Position numbers and translations under genes: made by a program. The notes below the pieces were generated by a model. That model saw only the letters and a list, made by a program, of their open reading frames with translations, was not told the DNA's origin and searched no databases. This document shows, piece by piece, positions 20,173 through 29,767 of a stretch of 64,000 nucleotides of DNA. Positions within the stretch are counted from its first letter, which is position 1. Each line of letters opens with the position of its first letter. The stretch comes from Clostridiales bacterium (GTDB lineage Bacteria > Bacillota > Clostridia > Oscillospirales > Feifaniaceae). The DNA is taken from positions 1 through 64,000 of the forward strand of contig JAAYBB010000045.1 of NCBI GenBank assembly GCA_012719075.1, written 5' to 3'.

Positions 20173-21642
20173 TTACGGGGTTCCGGCCCCCGACTGCTCC
20201 AGCATGGCCTGCTTGGTCTCCCAGAGCTTTCTCGACAGGTCGACATAGTAGCGGTGGGGGTTTTCAAAGCGCTTGACCTCGTCCCAGAGCGTGTCCTGCG
20301 AGGCGGCGCAGTGGGCGCGGATCTCCTCGAGCGCCGGCAGGTCGTAGCACAGCTTCCCCCGCTTGAAAACCTGCACCAACAGCTCCCTGGCCTCGAAGTT
20401 GGAGACCCGCTTTCTCTTCCAGGGGTACTCGGGGTCAAACAGCAGATAGGGCTTTTTGTCGTTGATGCGCTCGTCGTGGACGCAGAGCACGTCGGCGATG
20501 GCCTTGCCGTTGCGCCGGTCAAACAGCCGGTAGGGGCGCTTGAAGTGGGGGGTGGTGATCTTGCTCACGTTTTCGCTCACCTTGATCTTGGGGATGATCT
20601 CGCCCTCCTCCTCCACGGCCACCAGCTTGTACACGCCGCCCAGCACCGGCTCGTTTCGGGCCGTGATCAGGCGCTCGCCCACGCCGAAGTTGTCCACCGC
20701 GGCGCCCTGCAGGATGGTGTCCCTGATGATGTACTCGTCGAGCGAGTTGGAGGCCGTGATTTTGCAGTCGTTGAGCCCGGCCTCGTCCAGCATCCGGCGC
20801 GCCTGCTTGGAGAGGTAGGCGATGTCGCCCGAGTCGATGCGGATGCCCTTTGGGCGAAAGCCCCGCGGCAGGACCTCCTCCTGAAAGGCGCGGATGGCGT
20901 TGGGCAGGCCGCTCTCGAGCACGTTGTAGGTGTCCACCAGCAGTGTGGCGCTGTCTGGGTACTGGCGGGCGTAGGTGCGAAAGGCCTCGAGCTCCGAGTC
21001 GAACATCTGGACCCAGGCGTGGGACATGGTGCCCAGCGCCGGCACGCCGAACAGCTTCTCGGCCAGCGTGCAGGCCGAGCCGATGCAGCCCGCGATATAG
21101 GCCGCCCTGGCCCCGTAGATGGCGCTGGAATAGCCCTGCGCCCGCCGCGAGCCAAACTCCATGACCGTGCGCCCCCCGGCCGCGCGCACGATGCGGCTGG
21201 CCTTGGTGGCGATCAGCGTCTGGTGGTTGATGGTCAGCAGCAGCATGGTCTCGAGCAGGTGGGTCTGGATGGCCGGCCCGCGCACCGTCACGAGCGGCTC
21301 GTTCGGGAAGACCGCGGTCCCCTCCGGCACCGCCCACACGTCGCAGCAAAAGCGAAAGTCGGCCAGGTAGCGCAAAAAGCCCTCGTCAAAAATGCCCTTG
21401 GCGCGCAAAAAGGCGATGTCCTGCTCGGTGAAGCGCAGCGCCTGCAGGTAGCGGACCGCCTGCTCCAGCCCCGCGGCGATGCAGTAGCCCCCCTTTTCGG
21501 GCAGCGAGCGGAAGTAGAGATCAAAATAGGTGATGCGCTCCCCGAGCCCGTTTGCATAGTAGGCGTTGCCCATCGTCAGCTCGTAGAAGTCGCACAGCAG
21601 ACTCAGGTTGAGATCGGGGTGTTCCTCGTTTGGCACAGCCAT
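20173..21642 (-). CDS. pncB: nicotinate phosphoribosyltransferase
   Basis: LLCDFYELTMGNAYYANG; MEFGSRRAQGYSSAIYGARAAYIAGC. Confidence 0.95.
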   Translation of the reverse strand: MAVPNEEHPDLNLSLLCDFYELTMGNAYYANGLGERITYFDLYFRSLPEKGGYCIAAGLEQAVRYLQALRFTEQDIAFLRAKGIFDEGFLRYLADFRFCCDVWAVPEGTAVFPNEPLVTVRGPAIQTHLLETMLLLTINHQTLIATKASRIVRAAGGRTVMEFGSRRAQGYSSAIYGARAAYIAGCIGSACTLAEKLFGVPALGTMSHAWVQMFDSELEAFRTYARQYPDSATLLVDTYNVLESGLPNAIRAFQEEVLPRGFRPKGIRIDSGDIAYLSKQARRMLDEAGLNDCKITASNSLDEYIIRDTILQGAAVDNFGVGERLITARNEPVLGGVYKLVAVEEEGEIIPKIKVSENVSKITTPHFKRPYRLFDRRNGKAIADVLCVHDERINDKKPYLLFDPEYPWKRKRVSNFEARELLVQVFKRGKLCYDLPALEEIRAHCAASQDTLWDEVKRFENPHRYYVDLSRKLWETKQAMLEQSGAGTP

Positions 21643-21714
21643 GACGCGTAATCCTCCCAAAGTGGAGGCGCCGCCAGGGCGGCGCTCCCGTGGTTTTATT
21701 GTTGTCCTTTGCTT

Positions 21715-23301
21715 CTATTCAGGCAGCAGCGTGAGGTAGACGCCGCCGCCAAAGCGCTCAATCGATGCGGCCATGCGGCCGGCCGGGTCAAAAAAGGCGT
21801 CGCGCTCGCGGTCGTAGGTCACCGGGACCGCCTGCGAGAGGTCCCGCATCAGCAAAAAGGCGTCGTAGGCCTGCAGGTCGGTGTATTCGCCGTAGATGGC
21901 CCCCTGCCGCAGCGGCGTCACGTAGGGGACCCCGAGGTCCCGGCAGTGCGCCCGCAGCGCGCCGGTCAGCGCCCAGCGGCTCTCGGTCACGCCGTGCAGG
22001 TGCTCGTGCCACTCGTAGTTCTGGTCGGCCAGGTAGGTGGGCATCAGGCCCAGCACCCCCACCTGCCCCGCGCCCGCAACCTGCGGCAACGCCGCGGCGA
22101 TGGCCGCCACGGCCTGCGCGTCGTCTCGCGCGGTCTGCCGGTAGTCGCTGATCTCCGAGAGCGAGGCGGTCAAAAAGAGCAGCGCCACCAGCGCCGTGCC
22201 GCATCGCCTTGCCGGTTCGGCCGGCAGCAGGCGCAGCGCCGCGTCGCCCAGCAGCGCCAGCCCCGGCAGGCAGCAGCCCAGCGCGCGCAGCCCCACCCAG
22301 GGGTTTTGCACCACCAGAAAGGGGGCCATCGGCGCCAGCGTCAGCAGCAGCGCCGCGGGGAGCAGCGCGAACCCGGGCCGCTGTGGCGGACGGCCGCCCA
22401 GCAGGGCCAGTATCAGCAGCGGCACGGCCAGCAGCGGATAGAGCGGGTGGCGCCCCAGCAGGGGCAGCCCGCGCAGAAGGCCGCGCAGCGTCAGCAGCGG
22501 CACGGCTTTGAAGACCTGCCCCACCTGCCGCAGCAGCTCGGGCAGAAAGACCGAAAAGTAGGCCTGCCGGTCGGCACCGATCGGCAGGTAGAGGGCCCCG
22601 CGGCCGCCGTACAGAGCGCTGGGCCCCATCGCGGCGCAGAAGGCGCCGTACAGCGCATAGCAGGCGATCGGCAGCGCGACCGACAGCAGCCGCCCGGACC
22701 GCCGCTCCCCCCAAAACAGGCCGATCAGCGCCATCAGCGCGGCGGCCAGCACAAAGCACTGCTCGTAAAACCCCAGCGTGAGCAGGCAGCAGAGCGCCGC
22801 CGGCGCCAGCAGCCAGGGGCGCCTGCGCTCACCCTGCAGCGCGTGCAGCGTCAGCCACCCGCAGAGACCGGCCAGCAGCAGGCCGGGCAGGATGCGCGTG
22901 GAGGCCGAGAGCCAGTAAGTGGCCTCGAGGTTGGCCGGCAGCAGCAGGTAGATCAGCGCAAAGGCCCGGCCGGTGCCGAACAGCGCCTCAAACAGCCTGG
23001 CAAACACATAGGCCGACAGCGTGAACAGGCCGGCCGTCAGCAGCGTCGCGAGGTGCAGCCTTGGCCAGAAGCGAGACCAGAGGGCGATGTCCAGCAGCCC
23101 GGCCAGCGGTCTGGCCGCCAGCAGCCCGAGCCGCGAGACGGCATCGCCGAGGCCGCCCATGAGGTTGGCGTAGTTGAAGTACTGGATCGAGTCGTCCAGC
23201 AGCGGCTCATAGCGGGGGCCACAGGCCCAAAACCGCAGCAGCGCCAGGCCGAACAGGGCCGGCCAGTACAGCTGCGGAATGCGCGTTCGCCGTCCGTTCA
23301 A
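21715..23301 (-). CDS. polytopic membrane protein (possible GT-C-type glycosyltransferase)
   Basis: 528 aa with many hydrophobic segments; no catalytic motif confidently recognised. Confidence 0.6.
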   Translation of the reverse strand: MNGRRTRIPQLYWPALFGLALLRFWACGPRYEPLLDDSIQYFNYANLMGGLGDAVSRLGLLAARPLAGLLDIALWSRFWPRLHLATLLTAGLFTLSAYVFARLFEALFGTGRAFALIYLLLPANLEATYWLSASTRILPGLLLAGLCGWLTLHALQGERRRPWLLAPAALCCLLTLGFYEQCFVLAAALMALIGLFWGERRSGRLLSVALPIACYALYGAFCAAMGPSALYGGRGALYLPIGADRQAYFSVFLPELLRQVGQVFKAVPLLTLRGLLRGLPLLGRHPLYPLLAVPLLILALLGGRPPQRPGFALLPAALLLTLAPMAPFLVVQNPWVGLRALGCCLPGLALLGDAALRLLPAEPARRCGTALVALLFLTASLSEISDYRQTARDDAQAVAAIAAALPQVAGAGQVGVLGLMPTYLADQNYEWHEHLHGVTESRWALTGALRAHCRDLGVPYVTPLRQGAIYGEYTDLQAYDAFLLMRDLSQAVPVTYDRERDAFFDPAGRMAASIERFGGGVYLTLLPE

Positions 23302-23482
23302 GCTCTGTGGTCACCCCTTCGCTTTGGCGCAAATCCAGCTTATCATACCGCACGCAGGCCAAAAAGGCAAGGCGGGGGATGGGTCCGGGGGTCGCCCCCA
23401 CCCAGGTACAGGGGTGGGGGCGGTACAGAACGTGCCTGGTGTTACCGCATCGGGTAGCCGGTCTGCGCTGTCCGCAGGCCCA

Positions 23483-23785
23483 GTTTCCATCCTCGCATCC
23501 CGCGTGGGGTGCGACCGCTGCATGGATGGCAGCACGTGCCCGTATATACCGTTTCAATTCGCGCATCCCGCGTAGGGTACGACACGGCATAGATGGATGT
23601 CTTGCCGGCCGTAGTGGATTTCAATCCACGCACCCCGCGTGGGGTGCGACGCGGGCGTCCTCTCCGGGGCCATCGCGAGAAAGTTATTTCAATCCGCGCA
23701 CCCCGCATGGGGTGCGACCCGAACCCAGACAAACAGCGTCAGCGTCTGCCGTGCCCTCAATCTCCGCCCCTGTGAGGCGGGGGAG
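23483..23785 (-). CRISPR. second short orphan CRISPR array, type I-C-like
   Basis: 33-bp repeats at 23483, 23551, 23618, 23686 (period 67-68, spacers 34-35 nt); eroded fifth repeat in register at about 23754. Confidence 0.87.
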
Positions 23786-23928
23786 CTGCGCCGGCCGCGC
23801 GGCGGACAGGGGCAAGCCTCACGGAAGTATATTTATGCATGCATAGCTTCGGCTGCCCCACCCCCCTATCGAACAGGAATCGGCCCCGCAAAGGCGCCGC
23901 CGGCCTTGCAGACGAAAATCCCACCCGC

Positions 23929-24594
23929 CTACCCCAGTCCAAAGTGTGCGGCCAGCGCCGCAAGGGCCTCCTCGCGGGTGTCGGCTGCGGCATCCTCTCT
24001 GACCAGCGTAAAAAAGCCGCTGTTCTTCCAGCCGTCATAGACGTCCTGGCTGTTGACGGCGGCCAGGCAGGCCCTGAAATTCCGCATGGTCTTTTCGGGG
24101 TCCTTGGCCCGCCGGATCTGCGCGAGCAAAAACTGCTTGTCGGAGTCCTCGCGCTCGAAAAAACAGTCCACCGACATCGCCTGCGGCGAGAGCAGAATGG
24201 CGACCTGGCGATACCCCGCGATCTCCCGCAGCAGGTCGGCGGGGAGATTGGTGTCGACGATCACCTTCTGATGGGCCGAGAGGCGGATCAGCTCCGCGAC
24301 CTCAAAGCCGGCCATCTCGCGCGAGGTGCCCTCGATCCAGGCGGCATAGGCCTCGGGCGTCCTGTTCAGGAAGGCCTGCCAGTCGCCATGGGTCTTGAAA
24401 TAGGTCATGTTCGGCTGCTCTTCCGGCGTCGCGACCTGCATAAACGCATCGGCACCGTAGTTTTCCCCGCAGTGCAGCAGGCCATACCGCTCGGCCAGCA
24501 GCGCACACATGGTGGACTTCCCGGCGTAGGCGGTGCCGTTGATGAAGTACACGTTTTTCAAATAGTGCCTGAGGATGTTGCCCCTGATCTCCAC
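23929..24594 (-). CDS. P-loop kinase-like protein
   Basis: YFINGTAYAGKSTMCALLAERYG Walker A-like; probable GTG start at 24594 with upstream AAGGGG. Confidence 0.65.
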   Translation of the reverse strand: MEIRGNILRHYLKNVYFINGTAYAGKSTMCALLAERYGLLHCGENYGADAFMQVATPEEQPNMTYFKTHGDWQAFLNRTPEAYAAWIEGTSREMAGFEVAELIRLSAHQKVIVDTNLPADLLREIAGYRQVAILLSPQAMSVDCFFEREDSDKQFLLAQIRRAKDPEKTMRNFRACLAAVNSQDVYDGWKNSGFFTLVREDAAADTREEALAALAAHFGLG

Positions 24595-24703
24595 CGCGTG
24601 ACTCCCCTTCTCTGTTCCCAACCTCAAAAGCTGCCGCCGCCCTTTTGAGCATCGCCGCAGCACGCCGCTGCCCGAAAACCCGCCGGGTGCCGCTACGCCT
24701 TCG

Positions 24704-26146
24704 CTACAGCTTGCCGCTGATCGGCCGGGGCTCCACGCCCTGCGGGATGGGGCAGACATAGCCGCAAGGGCCCACCCGCTCCTCGAGCTCCCGCCGGGCC
24801 GCCTGCCGCAGTTCGGGGTTTTCAAACAGGTCGATGACGGCGCCGGCCATGACCTCGGCGGCGTAGAGCATGCCCTTGTGCGCCACCGAAGAGCAGCCCT
24901 GCGCCACGGTCTGCCAGGAGTGGCCGGGCGTCTCGGTGGCCTGGGTCACGGCGTTGATCTGCGCGGTCGGCGTGATCCAGCTGACGTCCCCGACGTCGGT
25001 GGAGCCCATCATCACGGCGTTCGAGGCAAAGTAGGGCACCAAAAAGTCGCCAAGCGCCTTGCCGGCGTTCTTTTTGAAGCAGTCGACCACGGCGGGGCCG
25101 CCCTCGCTGCCGTACTTGGCGATGTTGTCCTTTTTGCCGGGCGCCGTGCGGTTGTACTGCTCGGCCAGGTCCCACTCCTCCTGCGTGTAGTCGGGCAGCG
25201 GGACCGCCTGCATGTTCTCGTACAGCACCCGCTCCAGCGTGTTGTTCTGGATCAGGTTGGAGCAGGCCTTGACAAACTTGACCTCGAGCTCGGTCTGGGT
25301 CATCAGTGCGGCACCCCTGGCGATGTCGGTCACCCAGTTGAACACCTGCCCGGCCTGCCCGTTGCTCGGCGCGCGGCAGAGGTAGAGCACCTCGGCCTCG
25401 GGCTGCACCACGTTGGGGGAGAGCCCGCCGGCGTTGGTGATGGCGTAGTGGACGCGGGCCTCGGGGATGATGTGCTCGCGCATGAACTGCACGCCGATGT
25501 TGAGCAGCTCCACGGCGTCGAGCGCCGAGCGGCCGTTGTAGGGGTCGGCGGCCGCATGGGCCGAAACCCCTTTGAACCGGTAGGCCACCTGGATGTTGGC
25601 CAGCGAGCTGCCCGAGCTGACCATGTTGAGGGAGCCCGGGTGCCAGGTCACGGCGGCCTCCAGCCCGTTGAAGATGCCCTCGCGCGCCATGAAGGCCTTG
25701 CCCGAGCCGCCCTCCTCGCCGGGACAGCCGTAAAAGATCACCGTCCCCGGTCCCCCGCTGCGCTCAAGGTACTCGGCCACCGCGATTGCGGCGCCCAGCG
25801 CGCCGGCGCCCAGCAGGTTGTGGCCGCAGCCGTGCCCCGGGGCGCCCGGCTCGAGCGGCTCCTTGCCGGTCAGGCCGGACCTCTGGCTGAGCCCGAACAG
25901 CGCGTCGTACTCGCCCAGCAGCCCGATGACCGGCTCCCCGCTGCCAAAGCGCGCGCAAAAGGCGGTGCGCACCCCGCAGACGCCGGTCTGCACCTCAAAG
26001 CCGGCCTGCCGCAGCACGCGGCAGAGCGCCTCCACCGAGCGGTCCTCGACAAAGGCGGTCTCGGCATAGCCCCAGATCTCGTCGCTCAGCCCGGTCAGCA
26101 GATCGGCGCGGCTGTAAATGGTCTCGTGCACCCTTGACTTTGGCAT
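24704..26146 (-). CDS. M20-family amidohydrolase (AbgB-like)
   Basis: GLLGEYDALFG, GHGCGHNLLGAG, YGCPGEEGGSGKAFMA motifs; start MPKSRVHETI. Confidence 0.92.
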   Translation of the reverse strand: MPKSRVHETIYSRADLLTGLSDEIWGYAETAFVEDRSVEALCRVLRQAGFEVQTGVCGVRTAFCARFGSGEPVIGLLGEYDALFGLSQRSGLTGKEPLEPGAPGHGCGHNLLGAGALGAAIAVAEYLERSGGPGTVIFYGCPGEEGGSGKAFMAREGIFNGLEAAVTWHPGSLNMVSSGSSLANIQVAYRFKGVSAHAAADPYNGRSALDAVELLNIGVQFMREHIIPEARVHYAITNAGGLSPNVVQPEAEVLYLCRAPSNGQAGQVFNWVTDIARGAALMTQTELEVKFVKACSNLIQNNTLERVLYENMQAVPLPDYTQEEWDLAEQYNRTAPGKKDNIAKYGSEGGPAVVDCFKKNAGKALGDFLVPYFASNAVMMGSTDVGDVSWITPTAQINAVTQATETPGHSWQTVAQGCSSVAHKGMLYAAEVMAGAVIDLFENPELRQAARRELEERVGPCGYVCPIPQGVEPRPISGKL

Positions 26147-26310
26147 GGCATACTCCCTCCCGGCCTGTGGCCGCAGCGTACTTGTGTAAAAAAAGGCCCT
26201 GTGCGCCATTCGGCGCACAGGGCCTGAGGCGCGGGGGGCAAACCCCTCGCCCCGCGGGAGGCCCGCTCGCAGGTCTCCCGCCGGTCTTTCATGTTGTCCA
26301 AGGAGGGCCC

Positions 26311-27504
26311 TTACGCGCCGAAGGTCTCCTGGATGGCCTTGGCCATGCGGTCCATCAGCTCCACGATCAGGGACTTCGGGCAGGCCAGGTTGATGCGCTC
26401 GAAGCCGACGCCCTCGGGCCCGAAGATGTAGCCCTCGTCCAGCGCGACCTTGGCCTGCTTGCGCATACAGGCTTCGAGCTTGTCTTTGTCGGAACAGATC
26501 TTGTTGAAGTCGATCCAGCAGAGGTAGGTGCCCTCGAGGTCGGCCACGATGGCCTTGTCGCCCCAGGTCTTGGCGCAGAAGTCCTTGATGTACTTGTAGT
26601 TCTCGTAAATGTAGGCCAGGCAGGCCTCGAGCCAGTCCTCGCCCTCGTTCCAGGCGGTGCGGGCGGCCACCGGCGCAAAGTAGTTGGGGCTGGTGATGCC
26701 GTAGCGGAGCTGGATCGCGTCGAACTTGGCGCGCACGCCCTCGTCGGGGATCATGATGCAGGAGAGCTGCAGGCCGGCCAGGTTGAAGCTCTTGGAGGGG
26801 GCGTGCAGCACAGCGCAGTTCTTGGCGTACTCCTCGCCGAGACGGGCGTAGACAAAGTGCTCGTGGCCCGGCATGATGAGGTCGTAGTGGATCTCGTCGG
26901 AGATCATGAAGACGTTGTGTTTCAGGCAGATGTCGCCGATCTTGCGCAGCTCCTCCTCGGTGAAGACGCGGCCCACCGGGTTGTGGGGGTTGCTCATGAC
27001 AAAGGCGGTGCACTTGGGCGAGGAGGCCTTCCGCTCGAGCTCTTCAAAGTCGATGGAGTAGGCGCCGTCCTTGTAAATCAGCGGGGCGTTGTGCACGGTG
27101 CGGTGCTGCTTCTCGATCGAGTTGGTGAAGGGGTAGTAGACCGGGCGCTGGATCAGGATCTCGTCGCCCTCCTCGGTCATGGCCAGCAGCAGCAGGTTGA
27201 TGGCCGGGACCACGCCGGGCGTGTAGCGGAACCACTCCTGCTTGGCGTCCCAGTTGTGGCGGCGCTTGACCCAGCCCAGGTAGGCCGCAAAGAAGGCGGG
27301 ATCCAGGCCGGTGTAGCCGATTCTGCCGTGCTGCGCGGCCTCGACCAGCGCATCCACAACGGGGGGGGGCACCTGGAAGTCCATGTCCGCCACCCAGAAG
27401 GACAGCAGGTCGGGGGCGCCGAACAGGTTCTCCAGCATAAAGGGTTCCCACTTGGCCTGCCCGCGGCCGGCTCTGCTGACGACCTCGTCAAAATTGTACT
27501 TCAT
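26311..27504 (-). CDS. MalY/PatB-type PLP-dependent aminotransferase (beta-C-S lyase family)
   Basis: MKYNFDEVVSR, FWVADMDFQVPPPV, MISDEIHYDLI, APSKSFNLAGLQ. Confidence 0.93.
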   Translation of the reverse strand: MKYNFDEVVSRAGRGQAKWEPFMLENLFGAPDLLSFWVADMDFQVPPPVVDALVEAAQHGRIGYTGLDPAFFAAYLGWVKRRHNWDAKQEWFRYTPGVVPAINLLLLAMTEEGDEILIQRPVYYPFTNSIEKQHRTVHNAPLIYKDGAYSIDFEELERKASSPKCTAFVMSNPHNPVGRVFTEEELRKIGDICLKHNVFMISDEIHYDLIMPGHEHFVYARLGEEYAKNCAVLHAPSKSFNLAGLQLSCIMIPDEGVRAKFDAIQLRYGITSPNYFAPVAARTAWNEGEDWLEACLAYIYENYKYIKDFCAKTWGDKAIVADLEGTYLCWIDFNKICSDKDKLEACMRKQAKVALDEGYIFGPEGVGFERINLACPKSLIVELMDRMAKAIQETFGA

Positions 27505-27578
27505 GATTGTCCACATCTCCTTTTTCTTCTGTTGTTGTCTTGCTGGCCTTGGCGCAAAAAAGCGGCGCCCGCAGGGCG

Positions 27579-27953
27579 TCACTCGGCCGCAATCATCTCG
27601 ATTTCCACCATCGCGTCGCGCGGCAGGCGGGCCACCTCCACCGCCGCACGGGCGGGGAAGGGCTGGGCAAAGTAGCTGGCATACACCTCGTTCATGGCCG
27701 CAAAGTTGTTCATATCCTTTAAAAACACCGTGGTCTTCACCACATTGGCGAGCGACAGGCCGGCCGACTCCAGAATGGCCCTGCAATTCTCGATCGACTG
27801 CTTGGTCTGCTCCGAAATGCCCTGCGGAAAATTGCCGGTTGCGGGATCAATCGGAAGCTGCCCCGAAACAAAGACCAGTCCGGCCGCCCGGACCCCCTGC
27901 GAATAGGGGCCGATGGCGGCGGGCGCCTGCGCTGAAACTACTGGCTCTTTCAT
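27579..27953 (-). CDS. RidA family reactive intermediate deaminase
   Basis: APAAIGPYSQGVRAAGLVFVSGQLPIDPATG. Confidence 0.95.
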   Translation of the reverse strand: MKEPVVSAQAPAAIGPYSQGVRAAGLVFVSGQLPIDPATGNFPQGISEQTKQSIENCRAILESAGLSLANVVKTTVFLKDMNNFAAMNEVYASYFAQPFPARAAVEVARLPRDAMVEIEMIAAE

Positions 27954-28083
27954 AACCGTACTCCTTTCTCTCCGACCACGCGGGCTGTTTTACCCAAAAT
28001 TAGGGCTTGTAATATTTTATAGTTTACCACTTGGCGCCAGCCAAGACAAGCCGCATTTTAAGAATTTTGGCCACCTTGGGCGC

Positions 28084-29061
28084 TCAGCCGCCGACGCTGC
28101 CGCCGACCCCCGCCCGCTCGGCCCGCTCGAAAATGCGCCGCGCCGTCACGACGTCCATCACGCCCGAGCCGACGCCCTTGTAAACCGTGATGTCCTGCGC
28201 CGAGGCGCGCCCGCAGAGCCCGGCGATCAGGTGCCCCATCTCGAGGTCGAGGCGCTTGCCCTCGAGCAGGCCGCGGGCCCTGGGCTTCAGGATGTCCCCC
28301 GATTCGCTGAGCACGCCGTGCACCGTGTCGAAGACCAGCAGGTCGCAGCCGGCCACCAGTGCCTCGGGCAGCTCCTGCATCTCGGGCGTATAGCTGCCGA
28401 TGGCGTTGACATGCGTGCCCGGCCCCACCGCCTCCGCAGAGAAGAGCGGCTGCCTGGCGGTGGTCACGGTGGTGACGATCTGCGCCCCGCTGACCGCCGC
28501 CTCGGCCGAGGCGGCCGGGACCACCAGCAGTCCCCTACGGGTGCGCTGTGCGGCAAAGTCGACCCTTTTGGCCTCGTCGAGGTCGTACACCCGCACCTCT
28601 TCCAGCGTCGGCGCGGCCTCCAGCAGCGCGTCGAACTGGCAGGGGCCCTGCCCGCCGAGGCCGATCAGCGCGGCGGTCCTCGCCCCCTTGACGGCCAGCA
28701 GCTCGGTGGCCAGGCCGGCCGCCGCCGCCGTGCGCAGCTGGGTGAGGTAGGTGCCGTCCATCAGGCAGACGACCTCGCCGCTGCCCGGGTCCAGCAGGAC
28801 CATGGTGGCCGGCGTCACCGGCCGGCCCTGCGCCGGGTTGTGCGGAAAGAAGCCGACGATCTTGACGCCCAGCGCGCCGGCCTCCTCGGCGATGGCCGGC
28901 ATGAAGAGCACCTGCGCCTCCTGCCCGCTGACGTCCACGCTGCTGCGCAGCGGCACGGCGGCGCCGCCGGCCGTGTAGATGCGAAAGGCCTCGCGCTGCG
29001 CGTCAAAGGCGTCCCGCATCGAAAAGACCTGCCGCATGTCCTGTGTGGTCAGAATTCTCAT
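28084..29061 (-). CDS. ornithine cyclodeaminase / mu-crystallin family protein
   Basis: AALIGLGGQGPCQFDALLEAAPTLEEVRVYDLDE; start MRILTTQDMRQ. Confidence 0.92.
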   Translation of the reverse strand: MRILTTQDMRQVFSMRDAFDAQREAFRIYTAGGAAVPLRSSVDVSGQEAQVLFMPAIAEEAGALGVKIVGFFPHNPAQGRPVTPATMVLLDPGSGEVVCLMDGTYLTQLRTAAAAGLATELLAVKGARTAALIGLGGQGPCQFDALLEAAPTLEEVRVYDLDEAKRVDFAAQRTRRGLLVVPAASAEAAVSGAQIVTTVTTARQPLFSAEAVGPGTHVNAIGSYTPEMQELPEALVAGCDLLVFDTVHGVLSESGDILKPRARGLLEGKRLDLEMGHLIAGLCGRASAQDITVYKGVGSGVMDVVTARRIFERAERAGVGGSVGG

Positions 29062-29162
29062 GACCCATTCCCCCTTGTGCGTTTTGTATGAATACTTTTG
29101 GTGAATATTCATTTGATTTTAGTTGGTTTGTTTAGGTGGTTTAAAGGTGCGCAGCCTCCACG

Positions 29163-29600
29163 CCGGCGATGCTTGGGCAGGGGGTACTGCTGACAGTGGT
29201 ATGTGGGCAAACGCGCTTTGGCGGCGATGCTTGGGCCGGGAGCGCCGCCGAAGCCGGCATGTGGGGCACGCCATACCCTAGCCCCACATGGGCGGTATGC
29301 GGGCAGAGCGCGCTGTGGCGGAGATACCTGGGTCGGGGACACTGCTGACGGTGGCATGTGGTTCGGCGTGTTTCACTGGCCCCCCACTGACGGCATCTGG
29401 ACAGAGCGCGCTGTGGTACAGGTTAACGGGGTTCTTGCACCCACACCCAGCCTGCTATGACGGCGATTCTTGGGCCGGGAGCGCCGCCAAAGCCGGCATG
29501 CGAAGCACGCCATACCCAGCCCTGCGCTGACAGCACCCGGGCAGCGTGTGCTATTAAGATGAGGCGACTGGGGTTTTCGCACCCGCATCTAGTCCGGTGC
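29163..29600. repeat. degenerate tandem repeats with linker
   Basis: Recurring gcggcgatgcttgggccgggagcgccgcc-like units starting near 29163, 29221, 29318 and 29460; linker cggggttcttgcaccca / ctggggttttcgcaccc repeated. Confidence 0.75.
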
Positions 29601-29611
29601 GGCGCGCTTCA

Positions 29612-29767
29612 GCGGCCGCCCGTTTGGGGCCGGCGCCCGGCCCCAAACGCCGGCGGCCCCGGGCGGGAACCCGTGGGTTCCCCCCTGCGGCGGGAAATTC
29701 CCGCCGCAGGGGCGCCAAAGGCGCCGTCCGGGGCCGAAGGCACATGCGTTCGCATGTGGGCGGCCGC
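29612..29767 (+). ncRNA. candidate structured RNA/DNA element: five hairpins inside a 10-bp closing stem
   Basis: GCGGCCGCCC (29612-29621) pairs with GGGCGGCCGC (29758-29767); enclosed hairpins at 29622-29648, 29665-29682, 29683-29711, 29712-29725, 29741-29758; T-run after 29782. Confidence 0.5.

Noticed and set aside
23307-23846. 179-aa plus-strand ORF
   Set aside because: Same reason: FNPRTPHGVRP/FQSTHPAWGATR repeats come from the second CRISPR array.
24704-27013. 769-aa minus-strand ORF as one fusion protein
   Set aside because: Only the part from MPKSRVHETI (26146) is real protein; the N-terminal part is a shifted frame of the aminotransferase gene.
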